Source: Nothophaeocryptopus gaeumannii
Lineage: Eukaryota; Ascomycota; Dothideomycetes; Mycosphaerellales; Mycosphaerellaceae
Length of the DNA: 64,000 nucleotides
Assembly (NCBI GenBank): GCA_031771865.1
Contig: JASISA010000025.1
Coordinates: 3,286,001 to 3,350,000, forward strand
Direction: 5' to 3'
Made by a program: the position numbers and the translations under genes
The notes under the pieces: generated by a model
What the model was told of the DNA's origin: nothing
The model's database searches: none
What the model saw: only the letters and a program-made list of their open reading frames with translations
In this document: in pieces, positions 20,186 through 32,102 of the stretch
How the letters are laid out: the number at the start of each line of letters is the position of its first letter
Position numbering within the stretch: position 1 is the stretch's first letter

Positions 20186-23100
20186 TTGGCCGTTGTTAGA
20201 CGAAGTCCCCCTGTCGGAATACGACCGCACGAATCCCTTGTTGGCAATGGCCTTTCACTCTTCTTTTCTCCATACGGAAAAGCAGACCCAACGCAAGCCC
20301 GCGAGAGAGAGGTGAAGTACGCAGATGCTATTGATCATCTACTGAAGTGGAAAGCTCACCGATTTGCGAAGCACCCCGGTTTCCGTATGGCGTTATGAAC
20401 ACTGCGATGCGCCGCCAGGTTGATGGCCAGGCGAAGTATTTCACCAAGAAGTACCAGGATAACGGTGGTGAAGTGACTATCGACGACATCGAAGCTGCCT
20501 TGTCTGCTTCTACCCATGACCGTGCCGCCCGTAACCTGTTAGATTTAGTTATTCGTACAGCAAGCAACATCCGCGGTATGCGCTACTACCGGTTTGTCCG
20601 AACCCGCAACCTGGAAGCCTACCTTTACTTCCTTGGCAAGCCTCATTTGTTTCTGACGGTCAGCTACGCGGACAATCGTTGGGAATCGCTTGCCCGTCTA
20701 ATGCCGGACTTCGACTCTTGGCAACGCGGCACATACGTCCAGAAGATGAAGATTATGCGCAAGAATCTCCGGGAGAATCCTCTCATCGCTGCTGTCCACT
20801 TTGAGCGTCGTTTCCGGGCGTTTCCCAACCATGTCTTGAAGCCTAAGTTCTGTGTTGTGGACTTTTGGTACCTATTCGAGTGGCAGATGAGAGGCAGCGC
20901 GCATGTGCACTTCTTTGTGTGGTGTGATCCAGATACCGCGCCTGTCAATTCCCTTAACCTCAATGTGCAGTATTAGAAGGACCAATTCGCCGAGTTCTGG
21001 GGCATGCATATCCATGCTATGAATCCAGCACCTGGCGATCGTGAGAGAGGCATCTCTCCGCTGAACCCTAGCACTGCAGAGCTTCACAACGACATGGCAG
21101 ATCTTGCGGAGATTGTCAACTTGACCCACCATCACAAGTGCGGCGAAAGCTCCATGCGGCCGTTGAAGAGTGATCCGAACCAGATGACGTGCCGTTACTA
21201 CTTACCTTACGCAGTGATTGACAAACCGCGAGTTACGAACGAGCGCAACCTAAAGCACTTGACGTTTATCGCGGCCGCCAATAATCAGTGGCTGAACCAA
21301 TACAACCCGTTGATGTCACTTGCCTGGCGTGCCAAACACCGACATCAGCCCTGTCACAACGTGGCAAGCCGCGAAGGATTATCTTGCCAAGTACTGCAGC
21401 ACAGCCGAGAAGAAGAGCGGGGCCCTGGACGAGATTATGAGGATTGTCTTTCCGCAAGTCCACCGCGACAGGCCGTTTCTATTCTTTGTAACTAAGGTGA
21501 TGAACAAGCTCGTTGGCGAACGCGACATCTCAGCACAGAAGACTGCTCATATGAACCTCGGCTTGCCTCTCCAAGTCGGTAGTCGTACCGTTATCAGCAT
21601 CGATTGCAGACTACGAAACCGGCAAGATGACACTGTAGAGATTGAGATTGGCAAAGGTAGTAGCAAGAAAGGATCCATTCCGTGGGAGAAGTATATGGAG
21701 CGGTCCAGTCTGCCCAAGGTCATTCTCTTTGAATACTTGACTCGCTACAACACACACGCTAAGAATCTTGACCGACGTGTGCCTCTTCAGCGCTCTACCG
21801 ACTATCGACTACTCAACTACTTTCCGCGGTATGAGGCTGACGTAGCTGGTCCTAACTACGCGAACTTCTGTTGTATGAAAGTCCTACTGCGTTGTTCATT
21901 TGCAAACGAGATCCCTACTCTGCCGTATCACTTCCCCGAAGCTCCACACAACACGTTCGTTACATGGGCCGATGCGTACCAATAATGCAGAGACAACCAC
22001 GCGGATGGAGTTCGCTCTACGCACTTGCTGGACTACCACGGCGCAGAGCCTATTCTCAGTAGAGACGATCTCGGAGATGAATTTCAGGCGCGGCCAGACG
22101 ATGATGAGGCCAATTTACACGCTGCATACTTTACTCAGCCGGCTGGTGAGCGTCCGGGTTTGAATCAAGCATTGCGCAATGAAGATCCGGACGCCCTCGG
22201 AGATCGCGCTCAAGACGTTTCCGCAGATTGGAGTGGCCGGGTTGGCAGGTACCATGAGACAACGATGACACTCCATTTGATCCGGATCCTCATCTTGGCA
22301 AAGGGTAGTTTTGGAAGCAAATGAGGGAGCGCTATACTATCACTCTGGACGTTGCTACCCAGTCTTCACGGCAAGCGCAGTTCCTTAATCGGCACCGGCG
22401 GCAGGTTTACGATCTGTACATCGATTACTACAGTCAGTTGGTCAGCTGGAATATGAAAAGTCGCAGTGGCAATCCTCCTCCGCAGTTGCGTATCGATCTG
22501 GATGGACAAGCCGGCACTGGCAAGTCATTCTTGATCAACACGATATCCTCGCACTTGCAAAACGCACCGCGTCCCCTACCTAGCAACATCGCTCCCCGCT
22601 CCCCAATCGTCCGTATTGCACCAACCGGTCACGCGTTTTACAATATCGATGGGCAAACGCTTCACTCCTTCTTCCGTCTGCCGGTCAATTAGCCATTCAA
22701 AGAATTGAGCGAGACTGCAGTAGCTGAGATGCGCACCCAGTTACGAGATATCTACTACATCACCGGCGATGAGAAGATCATGATTAGCCTAGAGCAACTG
22801 TATCAGGTAAACAGCGGCTCAAGCAAATCTATCGCGGGCACAACGACACGGCGCTGTTCGGTGCTGACAAGCCATATGGTGGGATCAATATACTCCTCGA
22901 CCGAGACTTCTGGCAGCTGCCTCCAGTGCTTGCTACGCCACGCTTTCGGCCTGTGTATACTATTGGTGGCACCAATCTGTCCGCTGCCCTTGCCTACCTC
23001 AATCTTGACACGACTGTCGAGCTTACCCAAGTCAAGCGTCAGCAAGGAAACAATTCAACAGCTATTGCCTTGCGTGAGGCTCTCCAGGCTCTACGTAACA

Positions 23101-23856
23101 ATACGCTTCAGCGAGATCACTAACACACCCTAGCATCCCGCTGCCGCTCTGAGCTGAATCCGATCAAAGTCAAATCATTTGAAAGTGCACCCCAAACCTA
23201 CTTTAACAACGACCCTGTAGAACAAGCTAACGGCAACGCTCTGAAGGAGATGTACCGAGTCGTCCTCAACATCCAAGCAACGCATGATCATCCATCGACC
23301 ACACCTGCTGATGCGAAAGCCGCACAAGGACTGGAGGAGGAACTGAAGGTGTCTGTTGGATGCCGTATGATGCTGACCGAGAACCTGTGGACGGAGGCCG
23401 GCGTTGTGAACGGACGCCAGGGCATTCTATATAACATTTATCTGGCCTGACAACACGCAAGATCCGCGTAGAACTAAGCCTGCCTTCCTGCTCATAGCCT
23501 TTGAGGGATCGAAGGCAACTGCCCCTGCTCTATTTACATGGAACAACATGAAGGTCCTGCCGATCTATCCGAGTTGCCGCACCTTCTACTTCAGTCCAGC
23601 AAGCCGTCCTCGGCAAGCAGGATCCGAAGCATGGAGACAGCAGTTTCCTTTGACTATCTGCTATGAGATGACTGTCCACAAGGCCCAGGGCATGAGCCTT
23701 GAAAAGGTCGTCCTCAATGTCGCAGCAAATGAGCACTCCTCTGGCCTTACATATGTCGCTGTTTCTAGAGCAAAGACCCTCGGCGGCATTATGTTCGAGC
23801 AGCCCTTTGACCTCGAGCAGTTACAGAAGCTGAGAGGCGGACAGACGGCTGAGTAG
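20186..23856 (+). pseudogene. RepHel (HUH nuclease plus PIF1-like helicase), broken
   Basis: Read across frames: EYDRTNPLLAMAFHS and YGKADPTQ ... HRFAKHPGFR (20200-20390); Rep core with FLTVSYADNRWESL and the HUH motif in RGSAHVHFFVW (about 20895-20930); the two-tyrosine motif KDYLAKYC (about 21390); helicase Walker A DGQAGTGKSFLI (about 22500); DFWQLPPV (about 22910); and the C-terminal FPLTICYEMTVHKAQGMSL ... HSSGLTYVAVSRAKTLG (23650-23790). In-frame stops at 20974, 21983 and 22690, and frame changes near 20345, 21320, 22320, 22810 and 23450, inactivate it. The HUH histidines and catalytic tyrosines are still readable. Confidence 0.9.
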
Positions 23857-23937
23857 CGCAAGGTCGATTATGATCGTCGACAATTCGAGAAGCTGCCACG
23901 ACCCTCCACTGATTCCAGTAGGCAGTTACTTCCCCTT

Positions 23938-24432
23938 ATGTCTGAAGGCTTGTTGCACTTGGCCTCTCAACCCAATCGTCCAAGTGACAACGTTGCTATG
24001 TTAAGCTCAGACATCTACGATCTGAATCTTGATCCTTCTACTATCGCAGCCGGCCGGGCATACCAGCAACAAATGCAGCATGAACACACCCCAGTTTATG
24101 AACCAGATCCGCCTATCGACGACGAATTGCCTGGCTTAGGCACTCCTCAAGCCCCTGCTCTGTTGCCTAGCGATCCCCAGCCAACAGTGATTCGCGATAG
24201 TCAGAATGCCAATGCGATTTGCGCCAGCCGGAAGGCCAGTGTCGTCCCCAACAGCCAAGTGATATCCGGTAGCCAGCAAGAGGGCTATCTTGACGGTGCT
24301 ATTCGACGTACTCAGCAAGGATATCGAGATCTTCTTGACGAGGCGGTTGCAAGGGCCCAGCGACGGCAAGCTGAGCGAGAAGAACACGAAGAGTCTATGG
24401 CAAATGATTCAGACTACCAAGCCGGAGTTTGA
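23938..24432 (+). CDS. Disordered ORF at the Helitron 3' side
   Basis: A 164-residue ORF just after the helicase relic and in the same phase as its last segment, after a TAG at 23854. It is rich in Asp, Glu, Gln and Ser and ends in a charged helical stretch (EAVARAQRRQAEREEHEES). No domain recognised. It is probably the degraded C-terminal extension of RepHel rather than a separate gene. Confidence 0.35.
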   Translation: MSEGLLHLASQPNRPSDNVAMLSSDIYDLNLDPSTIAAGRAYQQQMQHEHTPVYEPDPPIDDELPGLGTPQAPALLPSDPQPTVIRDSQNANAICASRKASVVPNSQVISGSQQEGYLDGAIRRTQQGYRDLLDEAVARAQRRQAEREEHEESMANDSDYQAGV

Positions 24433-24540
24433 GCTGAGGAACGTCAACGCTGTGAGCAAGAGGCTCGGGAGATGAACGAGATGATGGATGACAAGGAAGC
24501 GACACAGGAGGTAACACAGGACGCTGAGGATATGGGCGAG

Positions 24541-25554
24541 TCGGAATGATTAACACTGAGAATGAGGCTGTATCGCATATAGATTCCCCAAATTGAGTTA
24601 GATCGCACACTGTCTCAAAATTGAACAAGACCTTCGCCCACCCGTGATCTGCCTCCGGCGAGCACAGGGACATATTGCAGCCCAAAGTCGTTGCCTCCCT
24701 ATCGTCCGCGTCGCCATCTCTTAACATATAAGAGCCTTTAAGAGCAATAGCAACCCTTGTAATACCATGCGGGTTGACAATTGGAAGTACACCCTGGCGG
24801 GTTCCCGCTATCGCATCTTTAGCCTTGGATCTACCGGCAACGACTGTTTCCGCCGACTCGAGAACTTACAATGTTACTTCGCATGCATTGTTGCCTGATT
24901 TGTCGTTACAGAGTAGCGCACAAGTATGATTGCAGTCGTGGGGGACTCCATGAGTGCTACACTTATGATAGCCGGCCTGCTAGCGTTTAGTATACTATAA
25001 TCAACGATTTGGAACGGCCACCTGTGATTAAGTACGCAAGCACAAGGGCATAGGCGGCACGGACAATGGCCACTGTCTCTTTAACAACACCTACCTGGGC
25101 TAATGCGATGTCCCTCTGTTCGTCCTGCCAGCATCTCCCACGGCCTCCCTGGCGCTTCAAACATCCGGACGACTCCTATAGAATTACCTCGAGCCTGTAA
25201 GGGCCTAATGCAGGAGTCGTGGGATAGCGTCGAATACGCGCCCACCGGAGCGATACGCAGCGTGAAATCCTCCAATCCAGGCCCCTACAGAGCCGAACAT
25301 CGTCGAGGAAACCTGCGTGCGGGACGGCCGTAGATGGACGTAAAGAGGGCACTCCGGTTTCCTTGCGACTCGCGATCCCCCGTATGGCAGCTAAGGTAGC
25401 TATCCAAAACGACCACGACTTAAGCTCTCTAGTCTCTCAGCTGCCAAGGTGCCAAACCTGAGACTCCGACCGCGTCTCATGCAAACACCCTTCGCGCTTC
25501 ACTTCACAGCAACATCAACTGACCAGGGAAATCAGCCGGCATCTCCGGCGGAGC
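24541..25554. other. Intergenic, nothing recognised
   Basis: No convincing ORF. A hairpin GGCGGGTTCCCGC lies near 24800. A CTAA followed by T at about 25100 is compatible with a Helitron 3' end, but no adjacent strong hairpin supports it. Confidence 0.4.
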
Positions 25555-26718
25555 ATGAGCAAGGCTCATTGCGTCAGAGATTCTATTGTACTTGCCTCCG
25601 TCCTATACTATACCGAGAACAGCATGACGTGGAGGGATGACTTCGAGCATCGAATTGAACAACACCAGCGGACTCCATACGATCAGATCAAGCGAGCAGT
25701 CCGAGATACTTCTGTTGAAATCAAGACCGAAGCCGCTGCGGCTCAAGGTAAATGTCCCTTATTCGCGCTGCCTGCGGAGGTGCGAACCTTGATCTATGAG
25801 TATGTGATTGGGAGTGGCGTTGTCCACATTCGCCATCGAGAATGCGATACGACGGACAAGCCCTTCGCCATCTCGCGGTATAGAGATACATCCAAGCCAA
25901 GTCGTCGTTTGTTCGATGTAGCCACCAAGTTCACCCACGTCGTCTGCAACAAACTGAACCTCTGGGACCGTGATTATCGACTTAGCAGAGAGACTAGCGA
26001 TGAGCCAGAAGGACTTCCACTCTCAAATTCCTCAAGCCAGAACTGCCTATCACGTCGCGACAATATTTTACCGTACGAACTAAGTCATCATGACTGTTAC
26101 GAGGAGACCGTCAGGCTGTTCGAACAAAAAGACTACATGGCAGGCTGCAGTGACTACCATCCAGAGAATCTGCGAATGAGTGGATGCAAAGCTTGCCAGG
26201 CTAAGCATGATCGGACGTCGCAAGACTATGGGCCAGCGCGGCCGGATGGTCTCAAACGGATGCTCCAAGACTCTGCTGTGAACGTCAGCATCCTGCAGAC
26301 ATGCCGACAGATATACCGCGAGGCCTGGCATCTGCCGTTCATAAACTACACCTTCTACTTCTACGAACATCCTTTGGGAGTAGCTGCAGACTTTGCCATG
26401 CGCATGCTGTACCCCCATCAGCGCGCAGCTATCGAACAAGTCCACGTGACGGAGATTATATCAGCTCGACAGCTCGTGGAGGTCATTGGCTGTCTAAAAG
26501 GCATGAAGAATCTGCAGGTCAACTTACCCCAAGGGTGGAGCCTGATGCTTCAAGATTCGGAGGGTGTGCCGTACTGGACGATACCGACAGCTTTGAAATC
26601 GGTCCAAGTAATTGCAGGTTTCGATTTCGGCACGCCGGGCGAGAGGCGAGACAGAAGACCATATGCAGAGAGCGTTGAGAAGGCCCTTCTTGCGCCGATC
26701 GGCGGACCAACCACATGA
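25555..26718 (+). CDS. Fungal DUF7730-like (F-box-like) protein
   Basis: A single-exon ORF of 387 codons. LFALPAEVRTLIYEYVIG, followed by VHIRHRE, and later SILQTCRQIYREAWHLPF-x-NYTFYF are the two conserved blocks of the large ascomycete family that starts with an F-box-like LPxExRxxIYExxL and has CRQIxxEA in the middle. Members have no known biochemical role. A Cys/His-rich insertion (GCSDYHPENLRMSGCKACQ) lies between the blocks. The first ATG (25555) is used here, but MTWRDDFEHRIEQ at 25624 is an equally good start. Confidence 0.8.
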   Translation: MSKAHCVRDSIVLASVLYYTENSMTWRDDFEHRIEQHQRTPYDQIKRAVRDTSVEIKTEAAAAQGKCPLFALPAEVRTLIYEYVIGSGVVHIRHRECDTTDKPFAISRYRDTSKPSRRLFDVATKFTHVVCNKLNLWDRDYRLSRETSDEPEGLPLSNSSSQNCLSRRDNILPYELSHHDCYEETVRLFEQKDYMAGCSDYHPENLRMSGCKACQAKHDRTSQDYGPARPDGLKRMLQDSAVNVSILQTCRQIYREAWHLPFINYTFYFYEHPLGVAADFAMRMLYPHQRAAIEQVHVTEIISARQLVEVIGCLKGMKNLQVNLPQGWSLMLQDSEGVPYWTIPTALKSVQVIAGFDFGTPGERRDRRPYAESVEKALLAPIGGPTT

Positions 26719-26956
26719 AGCAAGAAAGTCTTCATCAGCGCTCCAGCGATCATAAGCAAGACGATTCAAAAGAAAGGTGGAGAAAGATTTTCAATTGCGG
26801 ACCTCGGCAGTCCAGCGCAAAATTTCCATGGAAAAGTAAAACCAACACTGAAACATCCGGAAGAGTCGGCCGTCCTCCCCTCCCTTCACACCTGCCCATG
26901 AATCGAAAGCTCCCAAACCTCCACCGCCCACCCCTGGCAGCGCATCACCGATGCAC

Positions 26957-27238
26957 TTAGATCTCACCAGCGTTCATCTGGAGGATACATCCAGCGGCAC
27001 CGCCGCGAGGAGGTACAACACCACCGTAAATCTAGGGCTGGCTGTTAACGTTTGTCTCGATGCTTTGCGGCCTTTAGGAACTCACCTTCTTGATCTGGAG
27101 GACACATCCAGCGGCACCACCGCGCGGAGGGGCAACTCCTCCGTAGATCTTCTTGATCTGGAGGGTGCAACGGGCCTCATAGGGCTTGACCTTGTAGGCC
27201 TCGGAAAGGGGCATGGCGGCGTCGAAGGTGGTGAACAT
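26957..27238 (-). CDS. Small protein with a duplicated 21-residue exon unit
   Basis: Two exons, 27238-27086 and 27031-26957, with a 54-nt GTGAGT...CCTAG intron in phase 0; 75 residues. It starts MFTTFDAAMPLSEAYKVKPY and then contains two copies of LQIKKIYGGVxPPRGGAAGC, one ending exon 1 and one forming exon 2, before LQMNAGEI. The intron falls exactly between the repeats, and the DNA of the two copies differs mostly at third positions, so this is an old, selected duplication. Reading through the intron gives a stop three codons later (KKVSS), making a shorter one-repeat product. Family unknown. The Gly/Pro-rich, lysine-containing unit has one Cys per copy and no signal peptide. Confidence 0.65.
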
Positions 27239-27799
27239 CTTGAGTGAATCGGTTGGGTTTGGAGAAAGCTTGTGATGTGTGTTGTTTGGTTGTCTAGTTG
27301 TTGGTTGTGAGGACTGTGTGTGTATCTTGGTGAGAAGAAGAAGGGACGATATAGACGTGCGGGATGAAGGGATTTATAGATCTCTGCACGCGGAAACTTG
27401 GGATAAGGGTTGCAGCTATTCTGGGTATGGGGAATCTCCGGATTGACGCCTGTCAAAGATGGACTGTCGGGTAAGATTGCATCTGAATGGTAAGGCCTGG
27501 CCACGCGAACGGTTTTGTTGGCGGTTCTTCAGGAGCTTAGTATTGTTAGCAATGCCAAGACTCGTGAGTGAAGGAGAGTATTTCTTTGTTGTAGTTGACA
27601 TTGTGCGCAACGAGAATGAGCTTGAACGTGGAAGTGACAACGACTGAGCGGGATGGATTCTTTGGTGAAGAACAAGCTTCGCTGATGGATATTGTAGGTG
27701 GTTTGTCCTCTGTTGCGTTTGCAAGCAGGCTCGAGCGGCTGTGCTCTTCAAGAGCAATTTTGAGCTTTTGACGAGGTCCTCGATTGACTCTCCAGGCGC

Positions 27800-28440
27800 A
27801 GGCGAAAGGCCAGATCTTGGTAGCGCTTTTATGAGCATGGTCAATCGTTACAGGAGAGGGATGATGTGGTAGGGAGAATGCCTAGGCTAGGTAATCATCG
27901 TCCACTCTCCCGCACAAGTCTTTAACTGCTCTCAGCGACGCTTCTAGACGCCAGATCTCAATTGCGCTTATGTGAGCGTAGTGGGCTGATGCAGAGCAGA
28001 GATGATGCTGACCTCGTTGATCTCTTCTACGCCCCTATGACGTGAGATCTCGGTCGCGCTTGTACGAGCATGGTCAATAAGTATAGAGGAGAGACGGTGA
28101 GATACGATTAAGACCTATGCAAGGCGATCATCCTCTACACTCAGTCCTGTGCCCCTATTCTTGTCCCACTTGCTTCCCATTTCTGCTTAAGCCCTTCGTA
28201 TCCTTCTTCTGCTGACCTCCTCAGTGTTTTCTAGAATGCTAGATCTCTTTTCTACTTTGGCAAGTCCTTTCATCCTTTCGGGACTGCCTTAAGCTCTCAA
28301 CTTAAAGAGCGAGTGGCTAGTTCTCAATCGCGCTTTTGTAAACACAGTCATCTAGAGCAGAATAGAGACGATGCATTTCGATGGAAGTTTAGGCTAAGTG
28401 ATCATATTCTGCTCTCCCGCCCACGTCTCTACTGTTCTCC
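27800..28440. repeat. Diverged tandem repeats, about 100-270 bp spacing
   Basis: A motif like AGATCTCGGTCGCGCTT followed by TxTxxGAGCATGGTCAAT appears at about 27811, 27954, 28046 and 28319. Each is followed at a similar distance by an AGAGA-rich stretch and a TGATCATxxTCTxCTCTCC-like stretch. The copies are much diverged. No ORF goes with them. Confidence 0.5.
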
Positions 28441-28525
28441 CTCTTGTTTTGACCTTTTATTCTTGTAGTTCGTATTGTTCTCTTACTGATATTCTTGATG
28501 TCTCTCTAGCCCATTTATATCATGT

Positions 28526-28776
28526 CTACTTCGGCAGCTTCTCCCATCCTTCTGGGATTGTCTTCAGCTCTTCGATCGTCGGATCCCGTGGCGGCTTGAA
28601 GGCAGGATCCTCAGCAAGACCCAAGCGCTTCTACGATTCCTCCATGACCATCTCCATGCGCTTTTCGCTGAAGTCCCTGTGCGTCTTGAAGTAGGCGTAC
28701 ATGCCGGGAAAGAGCAGTTTCTCCTTGCACCGAGATGACTGATAGCAACACAGCTTGGGAAGTTTGTGCTCAATTG
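28526..28776 (-). pseudogene. C-terminal exon of an unknown gene with a premature stop
   Basis: After a good splice acceptor (GCTGACC branch, TTTGCAG at 28777-28779) one frame reads IEHKLPKLCCYQSSRCKEK, GMYAYFKTHRDFSEKRMEM, then ES-stop-KRLGLAEDPAFKPPRDP, ending IPEGWEKLPK and a stop. The coding character is strong. The internal TAG at 28631-28633 sits where CAG (Gln) fits, a CpA-to-TpA change. Upstream exons are uncertain; 29012-28818 on the same strand is a candidate. No family recognised. Confidence 0.5.
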
Positions 28777-29466
28777 CTGCAAAGAATGGTCAGCTGATAT
28801 CGACAAATCGGGCAATCTCAAGAAGTTTTCGGGATGCTTGACGTCTCAAAGTCAAAGCATTTCGGATAGCTGAAGACAAGGCCTTCCAGCGCTTGGAATG
28901 TTGACGACGTAGCGCGAAGAAGATTCGATAAATACTGCGATGCGGGCACAGGAGAGCTGATCAGCATCGTCCAGAAAGGTGTAATATCAAGTTGCAAAAT
29001 CGCCTGAGGCAATAAAGTGTGATGCGAGCAAGTGACGACAAGAAATGATCACAGCTGCGACGTGGAACATATCTGTGAGGCGACATACGGCTTGACGACA
29101 CCACTACAGGGCAGCCACCATCAATGAAATGGATGAAGAGTCAGGATCACTATTCGAAAAGCATACAATCCCGCCAAGATGAGCAGGCTCGGCCAAGCTC
29201 GAAGCTTGTGGAAGTGAAGTACGAAGAGCATCATAGATGAAGATGCATCTGAGAGTCATGCACCACCAAATGGCCCTAATAACCCATTTCGAAATGGGTT
29301 AAGGCTAGGTGATGCCAAGCCCCAACCCAACCCAACCCATGATAAGGTTTAATGCTAATCGACAGTGAACACCCGGCCGTCCCGTCGGACGTACTTATTA
29401 GTACTGCCAGTATGTGAATAGTAAGCGCACTTTCCATCGAGCACAATACAAAGATTCATTGTAACT

Positions 29467-31392
29467 ATGCCCAACACTCCTTCCCTCGGCATGATTCTGC
29501 CACTCTCACTGTCAGTCGCACAAGCTGTGTCTCAAGACATTGTTCCTTGGCAGTCATTTGTATCAGTAAGCAGTACCTGCAGAATTTGCCGAGACTTTGA
29601 GTCGCCATTGACATCCTTCCAGAGACCTGACATCCTCGCTCCTGTACTCAACGTCCAAGTGTACGACGAACAGGCACTTTCGTCGGGTCACATCTTCCTG
29701 TCAACGTGGCATGACAGCCAAGTGCTGAATGGTCCATACATCTATTCAAATGAAGGAGTCAGTACGAGCCCGGCCTTTATCGTCGTAGTTGTCAAGCTCA
29801 AACTGATCAGCGTGACAGGAATTGATATGGTCCGGTCACAACCCATCGATCCCTGTTACCAAATACTTCAACTTCCAAGCTCACCATCTTTCGAACGGAT
29901 CTACAATCCTCAGTGTCTTCCGCGGCGACTCTGATCATGGGCGTGGCAAAGGACATGTTGCACTTCTCGATTCATCATATCGTCTGCTTCGAACGATCGA
30001 AGCACCTTCGGCAGAATCTCTCGACTTCCACGAATTCCAGCTCCTAGATGATGGCCGCACCGCGATTTTCGTAGCTTTGAAGCCAAAACAAGCCGACCTA
30101 ACGGCTCAAGGAATCATCGATGGAACGGGATGGCTTCTCAACAGCGTCTTTTACCACATCGACCTCGAAACCGACAAGATCATCTTCGAATGGCATGCCA
30201 CAGACCATATCCCTCTTAACGAAAGCGTCCTACCACCTTCGATCCATCGTTTCGCAGGCATGTCGTACCATCACGCCTACGATTTCTTGTAAGTGCTCTC
30301 TCAGCCCCTACTCAAACTACTACCTACCGTTTCAGCCACATCAACTCTGTCGGTATCTTCCAAAACGGCGACTATCTCCTCTCAGCTCGACACACAAACA
30401 CCCTCTATCGCATCTCGTCCCTTGACGGCTCAATCATCTGGCGCCTAGGCGGCCCGAGCTCATCATTCATTCTCCTCAACAACCTAACATTCTCAGCTCA
30501 ACACGATGCTCAAGTCCTCCGCGAAACCCCATTTGAATTGATACTCACACTCTTCGATAACGCCTACAACGGCAAATTTAACACAAGCAACACTTCCTCA
30601 ACCATAACGATCTCCATTGACCTCCAGCACAAGACCGCTCACCTCCTCAATCGTCTTTTACCCTTGGAACCAGGTCTCTCACAAAACCAAGGCTCTGTCC
30701 AGACTTTATCAAATGGCAATACTCTCGTTTCATGGGGTCTAATCGCTTCATTTTCCGAATTCTCTCCTCCACCAAACAACGAAAGGGTTCTGGAGGCCGC
30801 ATTCGCGGAATTAACGACGCGAGCCTATCGTGTCAGAAAATATTATTTCGTTGCTTCACCTCTTGAGCTCGAGATTGCTTTGTATATCTACGCCCGTAAT
30901 CGTACTGGAGCGAGTACATTTTTCTGGATGTCCTGGAATGGCGCAACTGAGATTCGGGAGTGGAAGGGGTTTGATGCGGAGACTCAGAAGGAAATTGGAG
31001 GGGTTGCGAAGGAGGGATTTGAGACGGGGTTCCAATATGAAGGAGGTTTCCTTGAGAGAGGGTATGTGGAAGCGATTGATGAGAAAGGGAGGGTTCTGGG
31101 AAGATCGAAGGTGGTTGAGACGATTGTGCCGGATCAGGGATTGAAGGATGTTTGTGGGGAGGAGTATTGTTTTTTACAGGTTTTGCCAGAGGAAGGGGGA
31201 GAGGAAGAGGAAGAGGGAGAGAAAGAGGAAGGGAAGAGGATTGTAAGGGGAAGCAGAGGAGTGAAGTATTGGTGTAGGCTTCTGGGATTTGACATGAGCT
31301 CGATCAATACCGTTGTGTCGTTCGTGGTGGGTGTTCTCATTGGGAGGATAGCGCACGGTGGTCGACGAATGCTTGGGGCTCTGCTTCGTTAA
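29467..31392 (+). CDS. Arylsulfotransferase-like (ASST family) membrane/secreted protein
   Basis: Three exons: 29467-29757, 29819-30288 and 30336-31392, with introns of 61 nt (GTCAGT...ACAG) and 47 nt (GTAAGT...TTCAG); 605 residues, and all junctions keep frame. The N-terminus has a hydrophobic signal-like stretch (LGMILPLSLSVAQAVSQ). The body shows the beta-propeller features of fungal arylsulfotransferase-type proteins: YIYSNEGELIWSG, DFHEFQLLDDGRTAIF, NSVFYHIDLETDKIIFEW, HHAYDFFHINSV, GDYLLSARHTNTLYRISSLD and GSIIWRLGG. An acidic tract precedes a C-terminal transmembrane helix (VVSFVVGVLIGRIAH). True substrates of the fungal family are unknown; the name is by homology only. Confidence 0.88.
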
Positions 31393-32102
31393 GTAGGCTT
31401 TTGAGCTGTCCTCCCAGAATGATAGTCATGTGGATGGCCTCAGGCTCTAGTACGCTGAATAAAGCATTTTCAGTCCTCCGTGCTGAGGAAATGAAGAATC
31501 GTCAGGCAACGCAAATCACTTCGACCTAGGGACAGCTAGTAAGCATACATCGGAAAGATGTGCCGGAAAGCATTCTCGCCACTTGTGGACTCATCGCAGA
31601 GCCAAAAGTTCATCACAATAAAGCAGAAGAGCTCGCACAGCTCATCGCGGCATCGAAGCCTGCGCAGCATTACAGTCTCCAATTACGCCCACAAGATGCT
31701 GGCAGCATAACTATGGCAGTTATGGGTCGCATGGACAGCATCTGCTAAAGATATTGGAGTATGGCGAGCTTCACAAATCTTCAGAGGTTTCGAGCTAGGA
31801 TGCTGTTTGTGTACAGCAGAGGAACTGGAGGAGGATCGGTCAGCGTGTTCAGAGAACAGCGAAGATTTCCATCACCACACTTTGGGACACCTAAGGTTTG
31901 AGGTTAGCGTTTGTGGCTCGACTGCGCCATGATATCTACCCATTCGCAGCTTATTCAAGCTAGCAATTCTCGCTCTCCTGCTCGACAGCTTGATGGATGT
32001 GGTGCTGTCGTCGAGAACATGCCATGATGGATGAAGCGCGAATGAGCTCAAGTCCATTAGTCAGAGAAGGACGAAGGCGCGTGCGTCCGGATCATCATCT
32101 CA
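31393..32102. other. Intergenic, nothing recognised
   Basis: Short ORFs only on both strands, none with recognisable motifs. Confidence 0.4.

Larger units (their letters stand above)
19776..24540 (+). mobile_element. Decayed Helitron (RepHel) transposon
   Basis: A rolling-circle transposon remnant carrying, in order, a Helitron N-terminal region, the HUH Rep nuclease domain and a PIF1-like helicase, broken by several frameshifts and stops. Base composition is normal, so RIP was not the main cause of decay. Terminal TC and CTRR-hairpin ends were not identified; the limits given are those of recognisable coding sequence. Confidence 0.85.

Noticed and set aside
25081..25275. Minus-strand ORF containing GAYSTLSHDSC, reminiscent of a HET-domain start
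   Set aside because: Only about ten residues resemble the HET motif; the expected following WG block is absent.
29270..29350. AACCCATTTCGAAATGGGTT palindrome and CAACCC repeats as another end of the TIR element
   Set aside because: Superficially like the GGGTT-rich TIRs, but no TAGACG terminus or 8-bp duplication could be found.
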